Below, piece by piece: positions 1 to 6,441 of a stretch of 6,772 bases of DNA. The stretch spans positions 1-6,772 of the forward strand of contig JAQVOT010000061.1 of the NCBI GenBank assembly GCA_028702415.1, in the 5' to 3' direction. The notes under the pieces were generated by a model. The model ran no database searches. It saw only the letters and a list, made by a program, of their open reading frames with translations, and was not told the origin of the DNA. Position 1 is the first letter of the stretch; each line of letters opens with the position of its first letter. The translations under genes were made by a program, and so were the position numbers. This DNA comes from Eubacteriales bacterium. Its GTDB lineage: Bacteria > Bacillota > Clostridia > Peptostreptococcales > Anaerovoracaceae.

Positions 1-2436
1 CTGCCTGCTGATCGTGGGATGATTTTTGAAAAAATCCAGCGCCTCGCTCACATTCATGTCCAGAACGTCGAATATGCTTTTGCCCTTGTATTTTACTTCC
101 AGAGTTTCCCGATTATATCTCTTGCCTTTGCACACCTCACACGGAACATAAACATCCGGCAGGAACAGCATTTCTATATTGATTATACCGTCCCCTTTAT
201 AGGCTTCGCAGCGCCCTCCATTAACATTGAAACTGAATCTGCCTTTCCCGTAGCCCCTTATCTTGGCCTCCGGTAGCTGGGCGAAAAGATCTCTTATATG
301 ATTGAAGACTCCCGTATATGTTGCAGGATTGGATCTTGGAGTCTTGCCAATGGGCTGCTGATCGATGTTGATTATCTTATCTATATTGCCAAGACCCTCT
401 ATGCTCTCGTGTTTGCCCGGTCTATCCTTGGCCTTGTACATTTTTTCCGCCACGGTTTTATACAGGATCTCGTTTACGAGGCTGCTCTTTCCCGATCCGG
501 ATACACCTGTAACACAAATGAACTCTCCCAGAGGAAATCTGACGTCGATATTCTTCAGATTATTCTCCTCTGCACCCTTAACGGTGACGAACTCGCCGTT
601 TCCTTCTCTTCTCGTTTCCGGTATGGAAATGCTCCTACGGCCGCTTAGAAACTGTCCGGTTATGGACTCCGGGCATGCCATTATATCTTCAACACTTCCC
701 TGGCACACCAGTTCCCCACCGTGTATTCCGGCTCCCGGTCCGATGTCGATAATATGATCCGCCTCAAACATGGTCTCTTCATCATGTTCGACAATAATCA
801 GGGTATTTCCAAGGTCTGTCAGCCCTCTGAGTGATTTCAGGAGCTTCTCGTTATCCTTCTGATGGAGTCCTATGCTGGGTTCATCGAGAATATATGAAAC
901 TCCAACCAGTCCGGATCCGATCTGTGTTGCCAGTCTGATTCTCTGGGATTCACCTCCTGAAAGGGTTCTGGCTGCTCTGCTCAAAGTCAGGTAGTCAAGT
1001 CCCACATTCTCCAGAAACTGAAGCCTTCCACGCACTTCCTTGATCACCTCTGAAGCGATTTTCATGTGAGTTTCGCTGAGTTCAATATTGTCCAGAAATT
1101 TCAGAGCCTCCACAACTGACAAATCGCAGAATTCCATAATGTTCTTGCCGCCCACAGTGACAGCCAGCAACTCATCTCTAAGTTTCCTGCCGTGGCATGC
1201 GGAACATTCAGCAGTGTGCATCAGGGATTCTATCTTGTTCTTCATCCATTCCGAATTCGATTCCTGAAAGCGTCTCTCCATATTGGGGATGATCCCCTCA
1301 AAGGAATGGTTCCTGTGCTGAACTTCTCCACGCTTGTTCGTGTAATCATATATGAGGTTTTCATCTCCGCTTCCATACAGAAGCACATCTCTGAATTTCT
1401 CTGGAAGTTCTTTGAAGGGCAGGTTGAGGTCGGCATCATATTTATCAGCCAGAGCCTTTATGACCTGCCAGTAATAACTGGTATACTCCATGCTCGCAAA
1501 AGCATTGCCGAGGGCTTTATCAAGAATGCTGATATCCTGATCGGGAATAAGCAGATCCGGATCGATGGTATTGATAAATCCCAGACCTTTACACTCCGGA
1601 CATGCTCCCAGGGGATTGTTGAAGGAGAACATTCTGGGCTCGAGTTCATCGATGCTCACCCCGTGTTCCGGACATGCCAGTGATGTGCTGAAAGTCCTTT
1701 CTTCGCTGCCGGAATCCTTCTTGATAAGAACCTGCACCAGACCTTCACCGTGGGTTATGGCCAGTTCGCAGGCTTCAGCCAGTCTGCTCTGAACCCCGTC
1801 CTTCACCTTGATTCTGTCCACAACAATTTCGATCGTGTGTTTGAAGGTTTTTTCCAGGCTTATTTCATCCTCTTCCAGACGAAGCATTTCGCCGTCTATT
1901 CTGACTCTCGTGAAGCCTTCTCTATGTATTCTGTCGATTACCTTCTCATGCTGGCCCTTCCTTGCTCTCACCACAGGAGCCAGAATTGTGAGTCGGGTCC
2001 CCTCTTCTTCCAGCATTAATGTTTCAACTATCTGATCAACTGACTGACTGCTTATCTCTCTGCCGCATACCGGACAGTGAGGAATGCCGATGCGGGCATA
2101 CATCAGTCTCAGATAGTCATATATTTCGGTTACGGTTCCTACCGTCGAACGAGGATTGTGATTTGTGGATTTCTGGTCGATGGATATGGCAGGGCTCAGC
2201 CCTTCTATGGACTCCACATTGGGTTTTTCCATCTGCCCCAGAAACTGACGGGCATATGAAGACAGAGATTCCATGTATTTTCTCTGTCCCTCCGCATAAA
2301 TTGTATCAAAAGCCAGAGATGACTTGCCGCTTCCGGATAAGCCGGTCAGCACCACCATCTTATCTCTGGGAATGGTTACATCCAGACTCTTCAGATTATT
2401 CTCTCTTGCACCTTTAATTACTATATCTTTTGTCAT
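1..2436 (-). CDS. uvrA: UvrABC excinuclease subunit A, 3' end cut by window edge
   Basis: This is the damage-recognition ATPase of bacterial nucleotide excision repair. As a dimer it finds distorted DNA and loads UvrB. The frame is open from ATG at 2436 to position 1, giving 812 codons. The family is usually about 940 residues, so roughly the last 130, including the second ABC signature and Walker B, lie outside the window. Visible in order: Walker A GLSGSGKS (about 33-40), a first zinc module with C255-P-E-H258 and C279/C282, the ABC signature LSGGESQR (492-499), Walker B ILDEPS (517-522), the second Walker A GVSGSGKS (644-651), and a C-terminal zinc module C743-E-A-Y746 with C766/C769. Tyr746 stands where UvrA proteins normally have the second cysteine, which is odd. 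The start follows the uvrB stop by 7 nt with only a weak purine-rich ribosome site (GAGAAAAG), so it is probably coupled to uvrB. Identity is certain; full zinc-module function is not. Confidence 0.98.
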   Translation of the reverse strand, partial: MTKDIVIKGARENNLKSLDVTIPRDKMVVLTGLSGSGKSSLAFDTIYAEGQRKYMESLSSYARQFLGQMEKPNVESIEGLSPAISIDQKSTNHNPRSTVGTVTEIYDYLRLMYARIGIPHCPVCGREISSQSVDQIVETLMLEEEGTRLTILAPVVRARKGQHEKVIDRIHREGFTRVRIDGEMLRLEEDEISLEKTFKHTIEIVVDRIKVKDGVQSRLAEACELAITHGEGLVQVLIKKDSGSEERTFSTSLACPEHGVSIDELEPRMFSFNNPLGACPECKGLGFINTIDPDLLIPDQDISILDKALGNAFASMEYTSYYWQVIKALADKYDADLNLPFKELPEKFRDVLLYGSGDENLIYDYTNKRGEVQHRNHSFEGIIPNMERRFQESNSEWMKNKIESLMHTAECSACHGRKLRDELLAVTVGGKNIMEFCDLSVVEALKFLDNIELSETHMKIASEVIKEVRGRLQFLENVGLDYLTLSRAARTLSGGESQRIRLATQIGSGLVGVSYILDEPSIGLHQKDNEKLLKSLRGLTDLGNTLIIVEHDEETMFEADHIIDIGPGAGIHGGELVCQGSVEDIMACPESITGQFLSGRRSISIPETRREGNGEFVTVKGAEENNLKNIDVRFPLGEFICVTGVSGSGKSSLVNEILYKTVAEKMYKAKDRPGKHESIEGLGNIDKIINIDQQPIGKTPRSNPATYTGVFNHIRDLFAQLPEAKIRGYGKGRFSFNVNGGRCEAYKGDGIINIEMLFLPDVYVPCEVCKGKRYNRETLEVKYKGKSIFDVLDMNVSEALDFFKNHPTISRQ

Positions 2437-2443
2437 GCTTTTC

Positions 2444-4429
2444 TCACATTTTCGCTTTGTATTCAAATACCAGATCTCTCAGCTCTGCAGCACGCTCAAA
2501 CTGGAGATCCGCGGCCGCCTGTTTCATTTCTTTTTCAAGTCTGCCCACATAATCGTGGAGTTCCTTCTTCGTAAGTTCTGAAGGTTTTCGTCCTGCCAGG
2601 AAGGAATCGTAGCTTTCGGAATCCTCCGCTCTCAAGGTGGCTTCGATTATCTCTCTGATTCCCTTACGGATACTTGTCGGGGTTATGTTGTGTTCAACAT
2701 TGTATTGATTCTGTATACTGCGGCGCCGCTCCGTCTCATCTATGGCCACTCTCATGGCCTTGCTTATTCTATCGCAGTACATGATCACCTTGCTGTCCAC
2801 ATTACGGGCCGCCCGGCCTATGGTCTGAATCAGTGAAGTTTCCGTGCGGAGGAAGCCTTCTTTGTCCGCATCAAGAATGGCGACAAGTGATACTTCCGGA
2901 AGGTCCAGGCCCTCCCGAAGCAGATTGATTCCGACCAGAACATCAAACACGCCCATTCTCAGATCGCGTATTATCTCCATTCTCTCCAGAGTGTCGATCT
3001 CCGAATGGAGATATCTGACTTTAAGGCCTGCATTCTTAAGGTAATCTGTCAGACTCTCTGACATCTTCTTTGTGAGGGTTGTAATAAGTACCCGCTCTTT
3101 CTTGGCCGTAACCTTATTAATTTCACCGATAAGATGGTCTATCTGTCCTTCCGTCGGATGGGTTTCGATCACAGGATCCAGCAGCCCCGTTGGCCGTATG
3201 ATCTGTTCTGCTGATATCCCGCCGCTTTCTTGCTTTTCATATTCTGACGGGGTCGCACTTACGTATAGGATCTGATTCACAAGGCTGTTGAATTCCTCAA
3301 ATTTCAGAGGCCTGTTATCAAGTGCGGATGGCAATCTGAAACCAAAATCCACCAGTGATTGTTTTCTCGACCTGTCTCCGTTATACATGGCCCGAAGCTG
3401 CGGCAGCATAACATGGGATTCATCGATAATAATAAGAAAATCTTCAGGAATATAGTCGATGAGAGTATAGGGCCTGGTTCCCGGCTCAAGACCCACAAGA
3501 TGGCGGGAATAGTTCTCTATGCCTTTGCATGTGCCTATTTCCCTGAGCATCTCGATGTCGTATCTCGTTCGCTGTTCGATTCGCTGCGCTTCGATCAGCT
3601 TGCCTCTGTCCTTGAACCACTGAACACGTTCCGCAAGTTCCTCACCGATGGTTTCCACAGCATGTTCGATTTTCTCCGGGCTGGAGACATAATGGGATGC
3701 GGGATAAATGGCCACATGGTTTCTAAGTCCGATTATCTCCCCCGTTACAGGGTTGATCTCTTTGATGGATTCAATTTCATCTCCAAAGAGTTCGATTCTT
3801 ACCGCATTCTCCGCTCCTGCGGGATGGATATCGATTACATCCCCCCGGACTCTGAAATTTCCTCTTTCAAATGCCATATCGTTTCTGCTGTATTGTATTT
3901 CAACCAGCTTCTTCAGAAGCTCCTGCCGGTCTCTCTCCATTCCCGGCCGCAGTGAAATAACCTGATTTTCATAATCAATAGGGCTTCCCAGTCCGTATAT
4001 GCAGGAAACAGAAGCTACGATAATTACATCTTTCCGTTCGCTCAGAGATGCGGTGGCGGAGTGCCTGAGCTTCTCTATCTCATCGTTTATTTCTGAATCC
4101 TTTTCGATATAGGTATCCGTGGAGGCCACATATGCCTCCGGCTGATAATAGTCATAATAGGACACAAAATACCCCACGGAGTTATCCGGAAAGAATTCCC
4201 GGAATTCATCGTGAAGTTGTGCCGCCAGAGTTTTATTATGGCTTATAACCAGGGTAGGTTTCTGGACCTTCTCAATGATTTTAGCCATGGTGAAAGTCTT
4301 GCCGCTGCCGGTTACGCCCATGAGAGTCTGTGCTCTCTTCCCTTCCTTTATACCATTTGCAATTGTTTCGATAGCCTGGGGCTGATCCCCCATGGGCTCG
4401 AATTCTGAATAAACCTTAAAATCCGTCAT
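2444..4429 (-). CDS. uvrB: UvrABC excinuclease subunit B
   Basis: UvrB is the helicase-like core of nucleotide excision repair. It receives damaged DNA from UvrA, verifies the lesion by inserting a beta-hairpin between the strands, and then recruits UvrC. The 661-residue product has normal family length. Visible elements: Walker A GVTGSGKT (38-45); the tyrosine-rich beta-hairpin starting at [10 protein letters not shown] (91-100); the DEAD-like box DESH (336-339); helicase motif [11 protein letters not shown] (535-543); and a C-terminal UVR motif with [13 protein letters not shown] (about 641-653), which contacts UvrC and UvrA. The N-terminus [17 protein letters not shown] is typical, supporting ATG at 4429. 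That ATG is only 7 nt past the yhbY stop and has no AGGAGG-like site in front, so translation probably depends on ribosomes finishing yhbY. All key motifs look intact and nothing suggests a broken gene. Confidence 0.99.
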   Translation of the reverse strand: MTDFKVYSEFEPMGDQPQAIETIANGIKEGKRAQTLMGVTGSGKTFTMAKIIEKVQKPTLVISHNKTLAAQLHDEFREFFPDNSVGYFVSYYDYYQPEAYVASTDTYIEKDSEINDEIEKLRHSATASLSERKDVIIVASVSCIYGLGSPIDYENQVISLRPGMERDRQELLKKLVEIQYSRNDMAFERGNFRVRGDVIDIHPAGAENAVRIELFGDEIESIKEINPVTGEIIGLRNHVAIYPASHYVSSPEKIEHAVETIGEELAERVQWFKDRGKLIEAQRIEQRTRYDIEMLREIGTCKGIENYSRHLVGLEPGTRPYTLIDYIPEDFLIIIDESHVMLPQLRAMYNGDRSRKQSLVDFGFRLPSALDNRPLKFEEFNSLVNQILYVSATPSEYEKQESGGISAEQIIRPTGLLDPVIETHPTEGQIDHLIGEINKVTAKKERVLITTLTKKMSESLTDYLKNAGLKVRYLHSEIDTLERMEIIRDLRMGVFDVLVGINLLREGLDLPEVSLVAILDADKEGFLRTETSLIQTIGRAARNVDSKVIMYCDRISKAMRVAIDETERRRSIQNQYNVEHNITPTSIRKGIREIIEATLRAEDSESYDSFLAGRKPSELTKKELHDYVGRLEKEMKQAAADLQFERAAELRDLVFEYKAKM

Positions 4430-4436
4430 AATGTCA

Positions 4437-4736
4437 TCATTTTGGCAATACTATTTTTCTATTTTCTTTATCGTGGGACTGTCTGTAGAGAACAAATTTC
4501 TTTCCGATGGCCTGAACGAATTCGGCATGCAAAAGCTCTGCCGCCTGATTGGCACAGTCTTTAGGATCAAGGGTGCTGCCCTCCTGCAGCTTAACCTTAA
4601 TCAGCTCGCGCGATTCGAGGAGATTATCCATCTCTCTGATAACGTTCTCCGTAAGATCTGATTTGCCTATGTATACGATGGGGTCCAGCTCCTGTCCCAG
4701 CTTCTTTAAGTAACTTCTCTGTTTACCTGTGATCAT
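4437..4736 (-). CDS. yhbY: YhbY-family RNA-binding protein (CRS1-YhbY domain), ribosome assembly
   Basis: This is a 99-residue single-domain protein of the CRS1-YhbY (CRM) family, which in bacteria associates with the precursor of the large ribosomal subunit and is thought to help assembly. Family marks: N-terminal [11 protein letters not shown], the glycine loop [13 protein letters not shown] (about 21-33, usual form GxxGLTE), ELIKVKL (about 44-50), GKKFVLYR (about 78-85) and the ending RKIVLPK. Length matches the roughly 97-residue E. coli protein. The ATG at 4736 has GGAGG (4741-4745) 4 nt upstream and overlaps the preceding yolD-like stop as ATGA. The gene ends in two adjacent in-frame TGA codons, 7 nt before uvrB when counted from the first. 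The location is the odd part: a translation-related gene between translesion polymerase and excision-repair genes. No DNA-repair role is established for the family that I know of; any such role is inference. Confidence 0.95.
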   Translation of the reverse strand: MITGKQRSYLKKLGQELDPIVYIGKSDLTENVIREMDNLLESRELIKVKLQEGSTLDPKDCANQAAELLHAEFVQAIGKKFVLYRQSHDKENRKIVLPK

Positions 4737-4912
4737 AATTCCTCCGTGAATTTCTCGTTATGTACGTTCTGATTGATTATAACACAATCATTCTCAACTT
4801 CCTTCTCTTTTTCAGCCAGAGCCTTTTCCAGCCCGGTTACTGCTGCAAAGGGCATGAACTGCTTTGCACGCTTCGCTATGGGCATCTTCGGATGCTCTTT
4901 TTTATTCGCCAC
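4733..4912 (-). CDS. YolD-like small protein partnered with Y-family polymerase
   Basis: This 59-codon gene is short enough to be missed by common length cut-offs. It begins with GTG at 4912, 8 nt after a perfect AGGAGG (4921-4926), and ends in TGA at 4735-4733. The core HPKMPIAKRAKQFMPFAAVTG, about residues 7-27, matches from memory the conserved block of YolD-like proteins (pattern M-x4-RAxQF-PFAALTG), and is followed by a charged helix-like stretch rich in Glu and Lys (29-40). YolD genes sit beside Y-family polymerases in many Firmicutes and have been proposed to act as accessory factors, perhaps like UmuD; the biochemical role is unproven. Most YolD proteins I know are about 100 residues or more, so this is a minimal form keeping only the conserved block. 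It overlaps the polymerase end by 11 nt and the yhbY start by 4 nt (ATGA), both signs of translational coupling. Confidence 0.88.
   Translation of the reverse strand: MANKKEHPKMPIAKRAKQFMPFAAVTGLEKALAEKEKEVENDCVIINQNVHNEKFTEEL
4741..4745 (-). promoter_or_regulatory. Ribosome binding site of yhbY
   Basis: GGAGG is followed by AATT and the ATG at 4736. It lies within the final codons of the yolD-like gene, so yhbY can be started independently as well as by termination-reinitiation at the ATGA overlap. Confidence 0.8.
4776..4784 (-). promoter_or_regulatory. Possible internal extended -10 promoter before yhbY-uvrB-uvrA
   Basis: On the minus strand TGTTATAAT matches the extended -10 form TGnTATAAT. 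It lies in the 3' part of the yolD-like gene and would start transcription near 4769, about 33 nt before the yhbY ATG. No good -35 is present at 16-18 nt upstream. It could supply LexA-independent expression of excision repair, or be a chance match inside coding sequence. Confidence 0.4.
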
Positions 4913-6251
4913 TTTTATGCCCTCCTATCTGCCTGTTGCGCTCTCTTCCCGTTGATTCCGGTTTCATGTTCACACCCTTCAGAATTGCATTCTTGCCAAA
5001 CTTTTCTTTGATGGCCAGCTCGGCTTCCTGAATCTTTCTGTCCTTTTCCAGCACCTCCACCAGGGGGCGCGTCTTTGAATCCTCTTTAACCATGTCAAAG
5101 ATGTTCATCTGCCGGGTACCGGTATCCTCCTTAACATCGTTACAGGATATGTTCATGCGGCGCACCATGCGTTTAATATCCACAGTGTGTTCGTAAAGCT
5201 TCAAAGCCTCAGGCACCATGACGGAGGCTTCATTGCTGCCCCCTTCAAAGCTTACCGTACCCCCGTCTCTGTGACCGTATCTGCCATATGCTCCGGCCGC
5301 TGCATCTGAACCTGAACCGGGCAGGTCCGATTTGGCATATCCCACAGAAATCGTCACCGAATCGCATACCAGATTCCTGTCCACCAGTTCCAGACACATG
5401 GCATTCATCATCTCGCTGATAATGGTTTTGCCTTCGGTGAAGCTGTAATCTCTCATAAGGACCTGACCGCTTGTGAGGCAGTTCGTTCCGGGCTTGTACG
5501 CCTTGATATCTGCCATGGTTACCGGTTCTCTCCCCCATGCGTGATCTATCAGGAGCTCTGCATCCACTCCGAACATCCCATAGAGCATCTCTTCGTCGGC
5601 CCGGGCCACATCCCCCATTGTTCTTATCCCGACTTTTTCCAGTCTGCGGGCGGTGCCTGCACCCACTCTCCAGAAATCCGTTAAAGGTCTGTGGTTCCAA
5701 AGTGTTTTTCTGTAAGTTTCCTCATTGAGCATGCCGATGTAGTCCGGGGAATGCTTGGCCGTAATATCCAATGCGATCTTGGTAAGATAGAGATTGGTTC
5801 CTATTCCGCAGGTTGCCCTAACTCCAATATCGTCCCTAATCTGCCTCATGACTCTTATCGCAAGTTCCCTGCCGCTGCAGCCATAAACACCCAGATAGTG
5901 GGTAACATCGATAAAAACCTCATCGATGGAATACACATGTATGTCCTCTTTGCTGAACCATCTCAAATATATTCCGTATATGTCCGCGGCGTAATCTATG
6001 TACTTCTGCATTCTTGGCTGAGCCATTACGTAGTCGATCCCTTTAGGTATTTCAAAAACCCGGCAGCGATTCTTAACTCCAAGCTTTTTCATGTTAGGAG
6101 AAACCGCCAGGCATATCGTCTTATCCGACCGCTCGGGATCCGCAACCACCAGATTGGCTGTCATGGGATCCAGGCCCCTCTCAACGCACTCCACAGAGGC
6201 GTAGAAGGATTTCAGATCTATGCAGATGTATGTATTCTTATTTTCCCGCAA
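4902..6251 (-). CDS. Y-family translesion DNA polymerase (DinB/UvrX-like, YolD-associated)
   Basis: This is a low-fidelity polymerase that copies past damaged bases, a typical SOS product. Numbered from the longest frame (TTG at 6278, 458 residues), the palm motif ICIDLKSFYASVE (18-30) carries catalytic Asp21 and the steric-gate region, and YSIDEVF (116-122) carries Asp119/Glu120. RVGAGTARRLEKVGIRTMGD (204-223) is the helix-hairpin-helix/thumb region. Q390-M-N-I-F394 fits the QLxLF-type sliding-clamp motif. The ending RNRQIGGHKSGE resembles Firmicutes YolD-associated (UvrX-like) polymerases. There is no ATG before Met39. I prefer TTG at 6251 (449 residues) because AAGGAG (6257-6262) lies 5 nt upstream; GTG 6257 and TTG 6278 are alternatives with poorer sites. 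Residues about 317-349 are unusually rich in Gly, Ser and Ala and look like a flexible insertion in the little-finger domain. It is the first gene after the LexA-box promoter. Subfamily naming (dinB versus uvrX) is uncertain. Confidence 0.95.
   Translation of the reverse strand: MRENKNTYICIDLKSFYASVECVERGLDPMTANLVVADPERSDKTICLAVSPNMKKLGVKNRCRVFEIPKGIDYVMAQPRMQKYIDYAADIYGIYLRWFSKEDIHVYSIDEVFIDVTHYLGVYGCSGRELAIRVMRQIRDDIGVRATCGIGTNLYLTKIALDITAKHSPDYIGMLNEETYRKTLWNHRPLTDFWRVGAGTARRLEKVGIRTMGDVARADEEMLYGMFGVDAELLIDHAWGREPVTMADIKAYKPGTNCLTSGQVLMRDYSFTEGKTIISEMMNAMCLELVDRNLVCDSVTISVGYAKSDLPGSGSDAAAGAYGRYGHRDGGTVSFEGGSNEASVMVPEALKLYEHTVDIKRMVRRMNISCNDVKEDTGTRQMNIFDMVKEDSKTRPLVEVLEKDRKIQEAELAIKEKFGKNAILKGVNMKPESTGRERNRQIGGHKSGE
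4921..4926 (-). promoter_or_regulatory. Ribosome binding site of the yolD-like gene
   Basis: A perfect AGGAGG lies inside the last codons of the polymerase gene, 8 nt before GTG at 4912. It is a main argument that the 59-codon frame is translated. Confidence 0.88.
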
Positions 6252-6256
6252 CTCCA

Positions 6257-6262
6257 CTCCTT
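6257..6262 (-). promoter_or_regulatory. Ribosome binding site deciding the polymerase start
   Basis: AAGGAG lies 5 nt before TTG at 6251. The other possible starts are worse placed: GTG at 6257 overlaps this site and has GGAGG (6270-6274) 12 nt away, and TTG at 6278 has only AAAGG immediately upstream. Confidence 0.65.
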
Positions 6263-6289
6263 CTTGCTGCCTCCGCAACTGCCTTTCTC

Positions 6290-6321
6290 TCTACTTATTG
6301 TCTACTTATTTTCTACTTATT
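6290..6321 (-). repeat. Three tandem copies of AATAAGTAGA in the operon leader
   Basis: On the minus strand AATAAGTAGA occurs without a mismatch at 6321-6312, 6310-6301 and 6299-6290. The period is 11 bases and one variable base separates the copies. The array lies between the predicted transcription start and the polymerase start codon. An 11-base step is close to one DNA turn, so copies would face the same side; in RNA they would be unstructured A-rich units. Function unknown: it could be a protein binding site on DNA or RNA, a translation enhancer, or a slippage product. Confidence 0.9.
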
Positions 6322-6341
6322 GTTTCTTTTGTTGCACTGAT

Positions 6342-6370
6342 ATTATATGAACATTTGTTCTTTATGTCAA
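6342..6370 (-). promoter_or_regulatory. Consensus sigma-A promoter for the repair operon
   Basis: On the minus strand a perfect -35 TTGACA (6370-6365) is followed by a 17-nt spacer and a perfect -10 TATAAT (6347-6342). Transcription should start near 6334-6336, leaving an A-rich leader of roughly 85 nt before the preferred TTG start. A fully consensus promoter would be very active unless repressed, which fits the LexA box lying inside its spacer. Confidence 0.93.
6349..6360. promoter_or_regulatory. lexA box: LexA (SOS) operator
   Basis: GAACATTTGTTC has the palindromic half-sites GAAC and GTTC separated by 4 nt, matching the Gram-positive LexA/DinR consensus core. It lies between the -35 and -10 hexamers, so bound LexA would block RNA polymerase directly. 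This predicts that the polymerase-YolD-YhbY-UvrB-UvrA unit is induced by DNA damage. Confidence 0.93.
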
Positions 6371-6386
6371 GGGTGATGCCATCAAT

Positions 6387-6412
6387 CGACTCTTCAATCA
6401 AAAAAAGAGTCG
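6387..6412. repeat. Second inverted repeat sharing an arm with the terminator
   Basis: CGACTCTT (6387-6394) is the perfect reverse complement of AAGAGTCG (6405-6412), with a 10-nt loop. The right arm contains the descending arm of the thrH terminator, so the two hairpins cannot form at once in the same strand. The left arm adds a third copy of the GAGTCG/CGACTC core within about 44 bases. Its role is unknown; it may be a remnant of duplication of the terminator arm. Confidence 0.6.
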
Positions 6413-6430
6413 CGGACCTTCCCACGACTC
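6400..6430 (-). terminator. Rho-independent terminator of the thrH-like gene
   Basis: Read on the minus strand, GAGTCGTGG (6430-6422) pairs with CCGCGACTC (6415-6407) to give a 9-bp stem with one T-G pair and the 6-nt loop GAAGGT. Seven Ts follow (6406-6400). It starts 11 nt after the thrH stop and insulates the downstream repair operon from thrH transcription. Confidence 0.93.
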
Positions 6431-6441
6431 ATCTCTTTAAA

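Noticed and set aside
1..60. uvrA looking C-terminally truncated
   Set aside because: The frame is still open at position 1 and residues agree with normal UvrA, so the missing end is simply outside the window.
3359..3955. Open frame on the plus strand (198 codons) opposite uvrB
   Set aside because: It is a shadow of a strongly conserved gene; no family features or ribosome site were seen.
4491..4502. GAACAAATTTCT on the plus strand within yhbY as a LexA site
   Set aside because: The second half is out of register with GAAC-N4-GTTC, and it lies inside coding sequence with no promoter.
4758..4769. Possible second LexA box near yhbY (minus-strand GAACGTACATAA)
   Set aside because: Only one half-site matches; the other should be GTTC but reads ATAA, so it is not a credible operator.
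6251..6278. Nine extra N-terminal residues of the polymerase (TTG at 6278)
   Set aside because: The ribosome site AAGGAG fits TTG at 6251 better, and family members begin close before the ICIDLKSFY motif; kept only as an alternative.
5691..6350. Long open frame on the plus strand (219 codons) opposite the Y-family polymerase, spanning its promoter
   Set aside because: It is antisense to a gene with clear catalytic motifs, crosses the LexA promoter, has no recognisable motif, and is explained by codon bias of the opposite strand.
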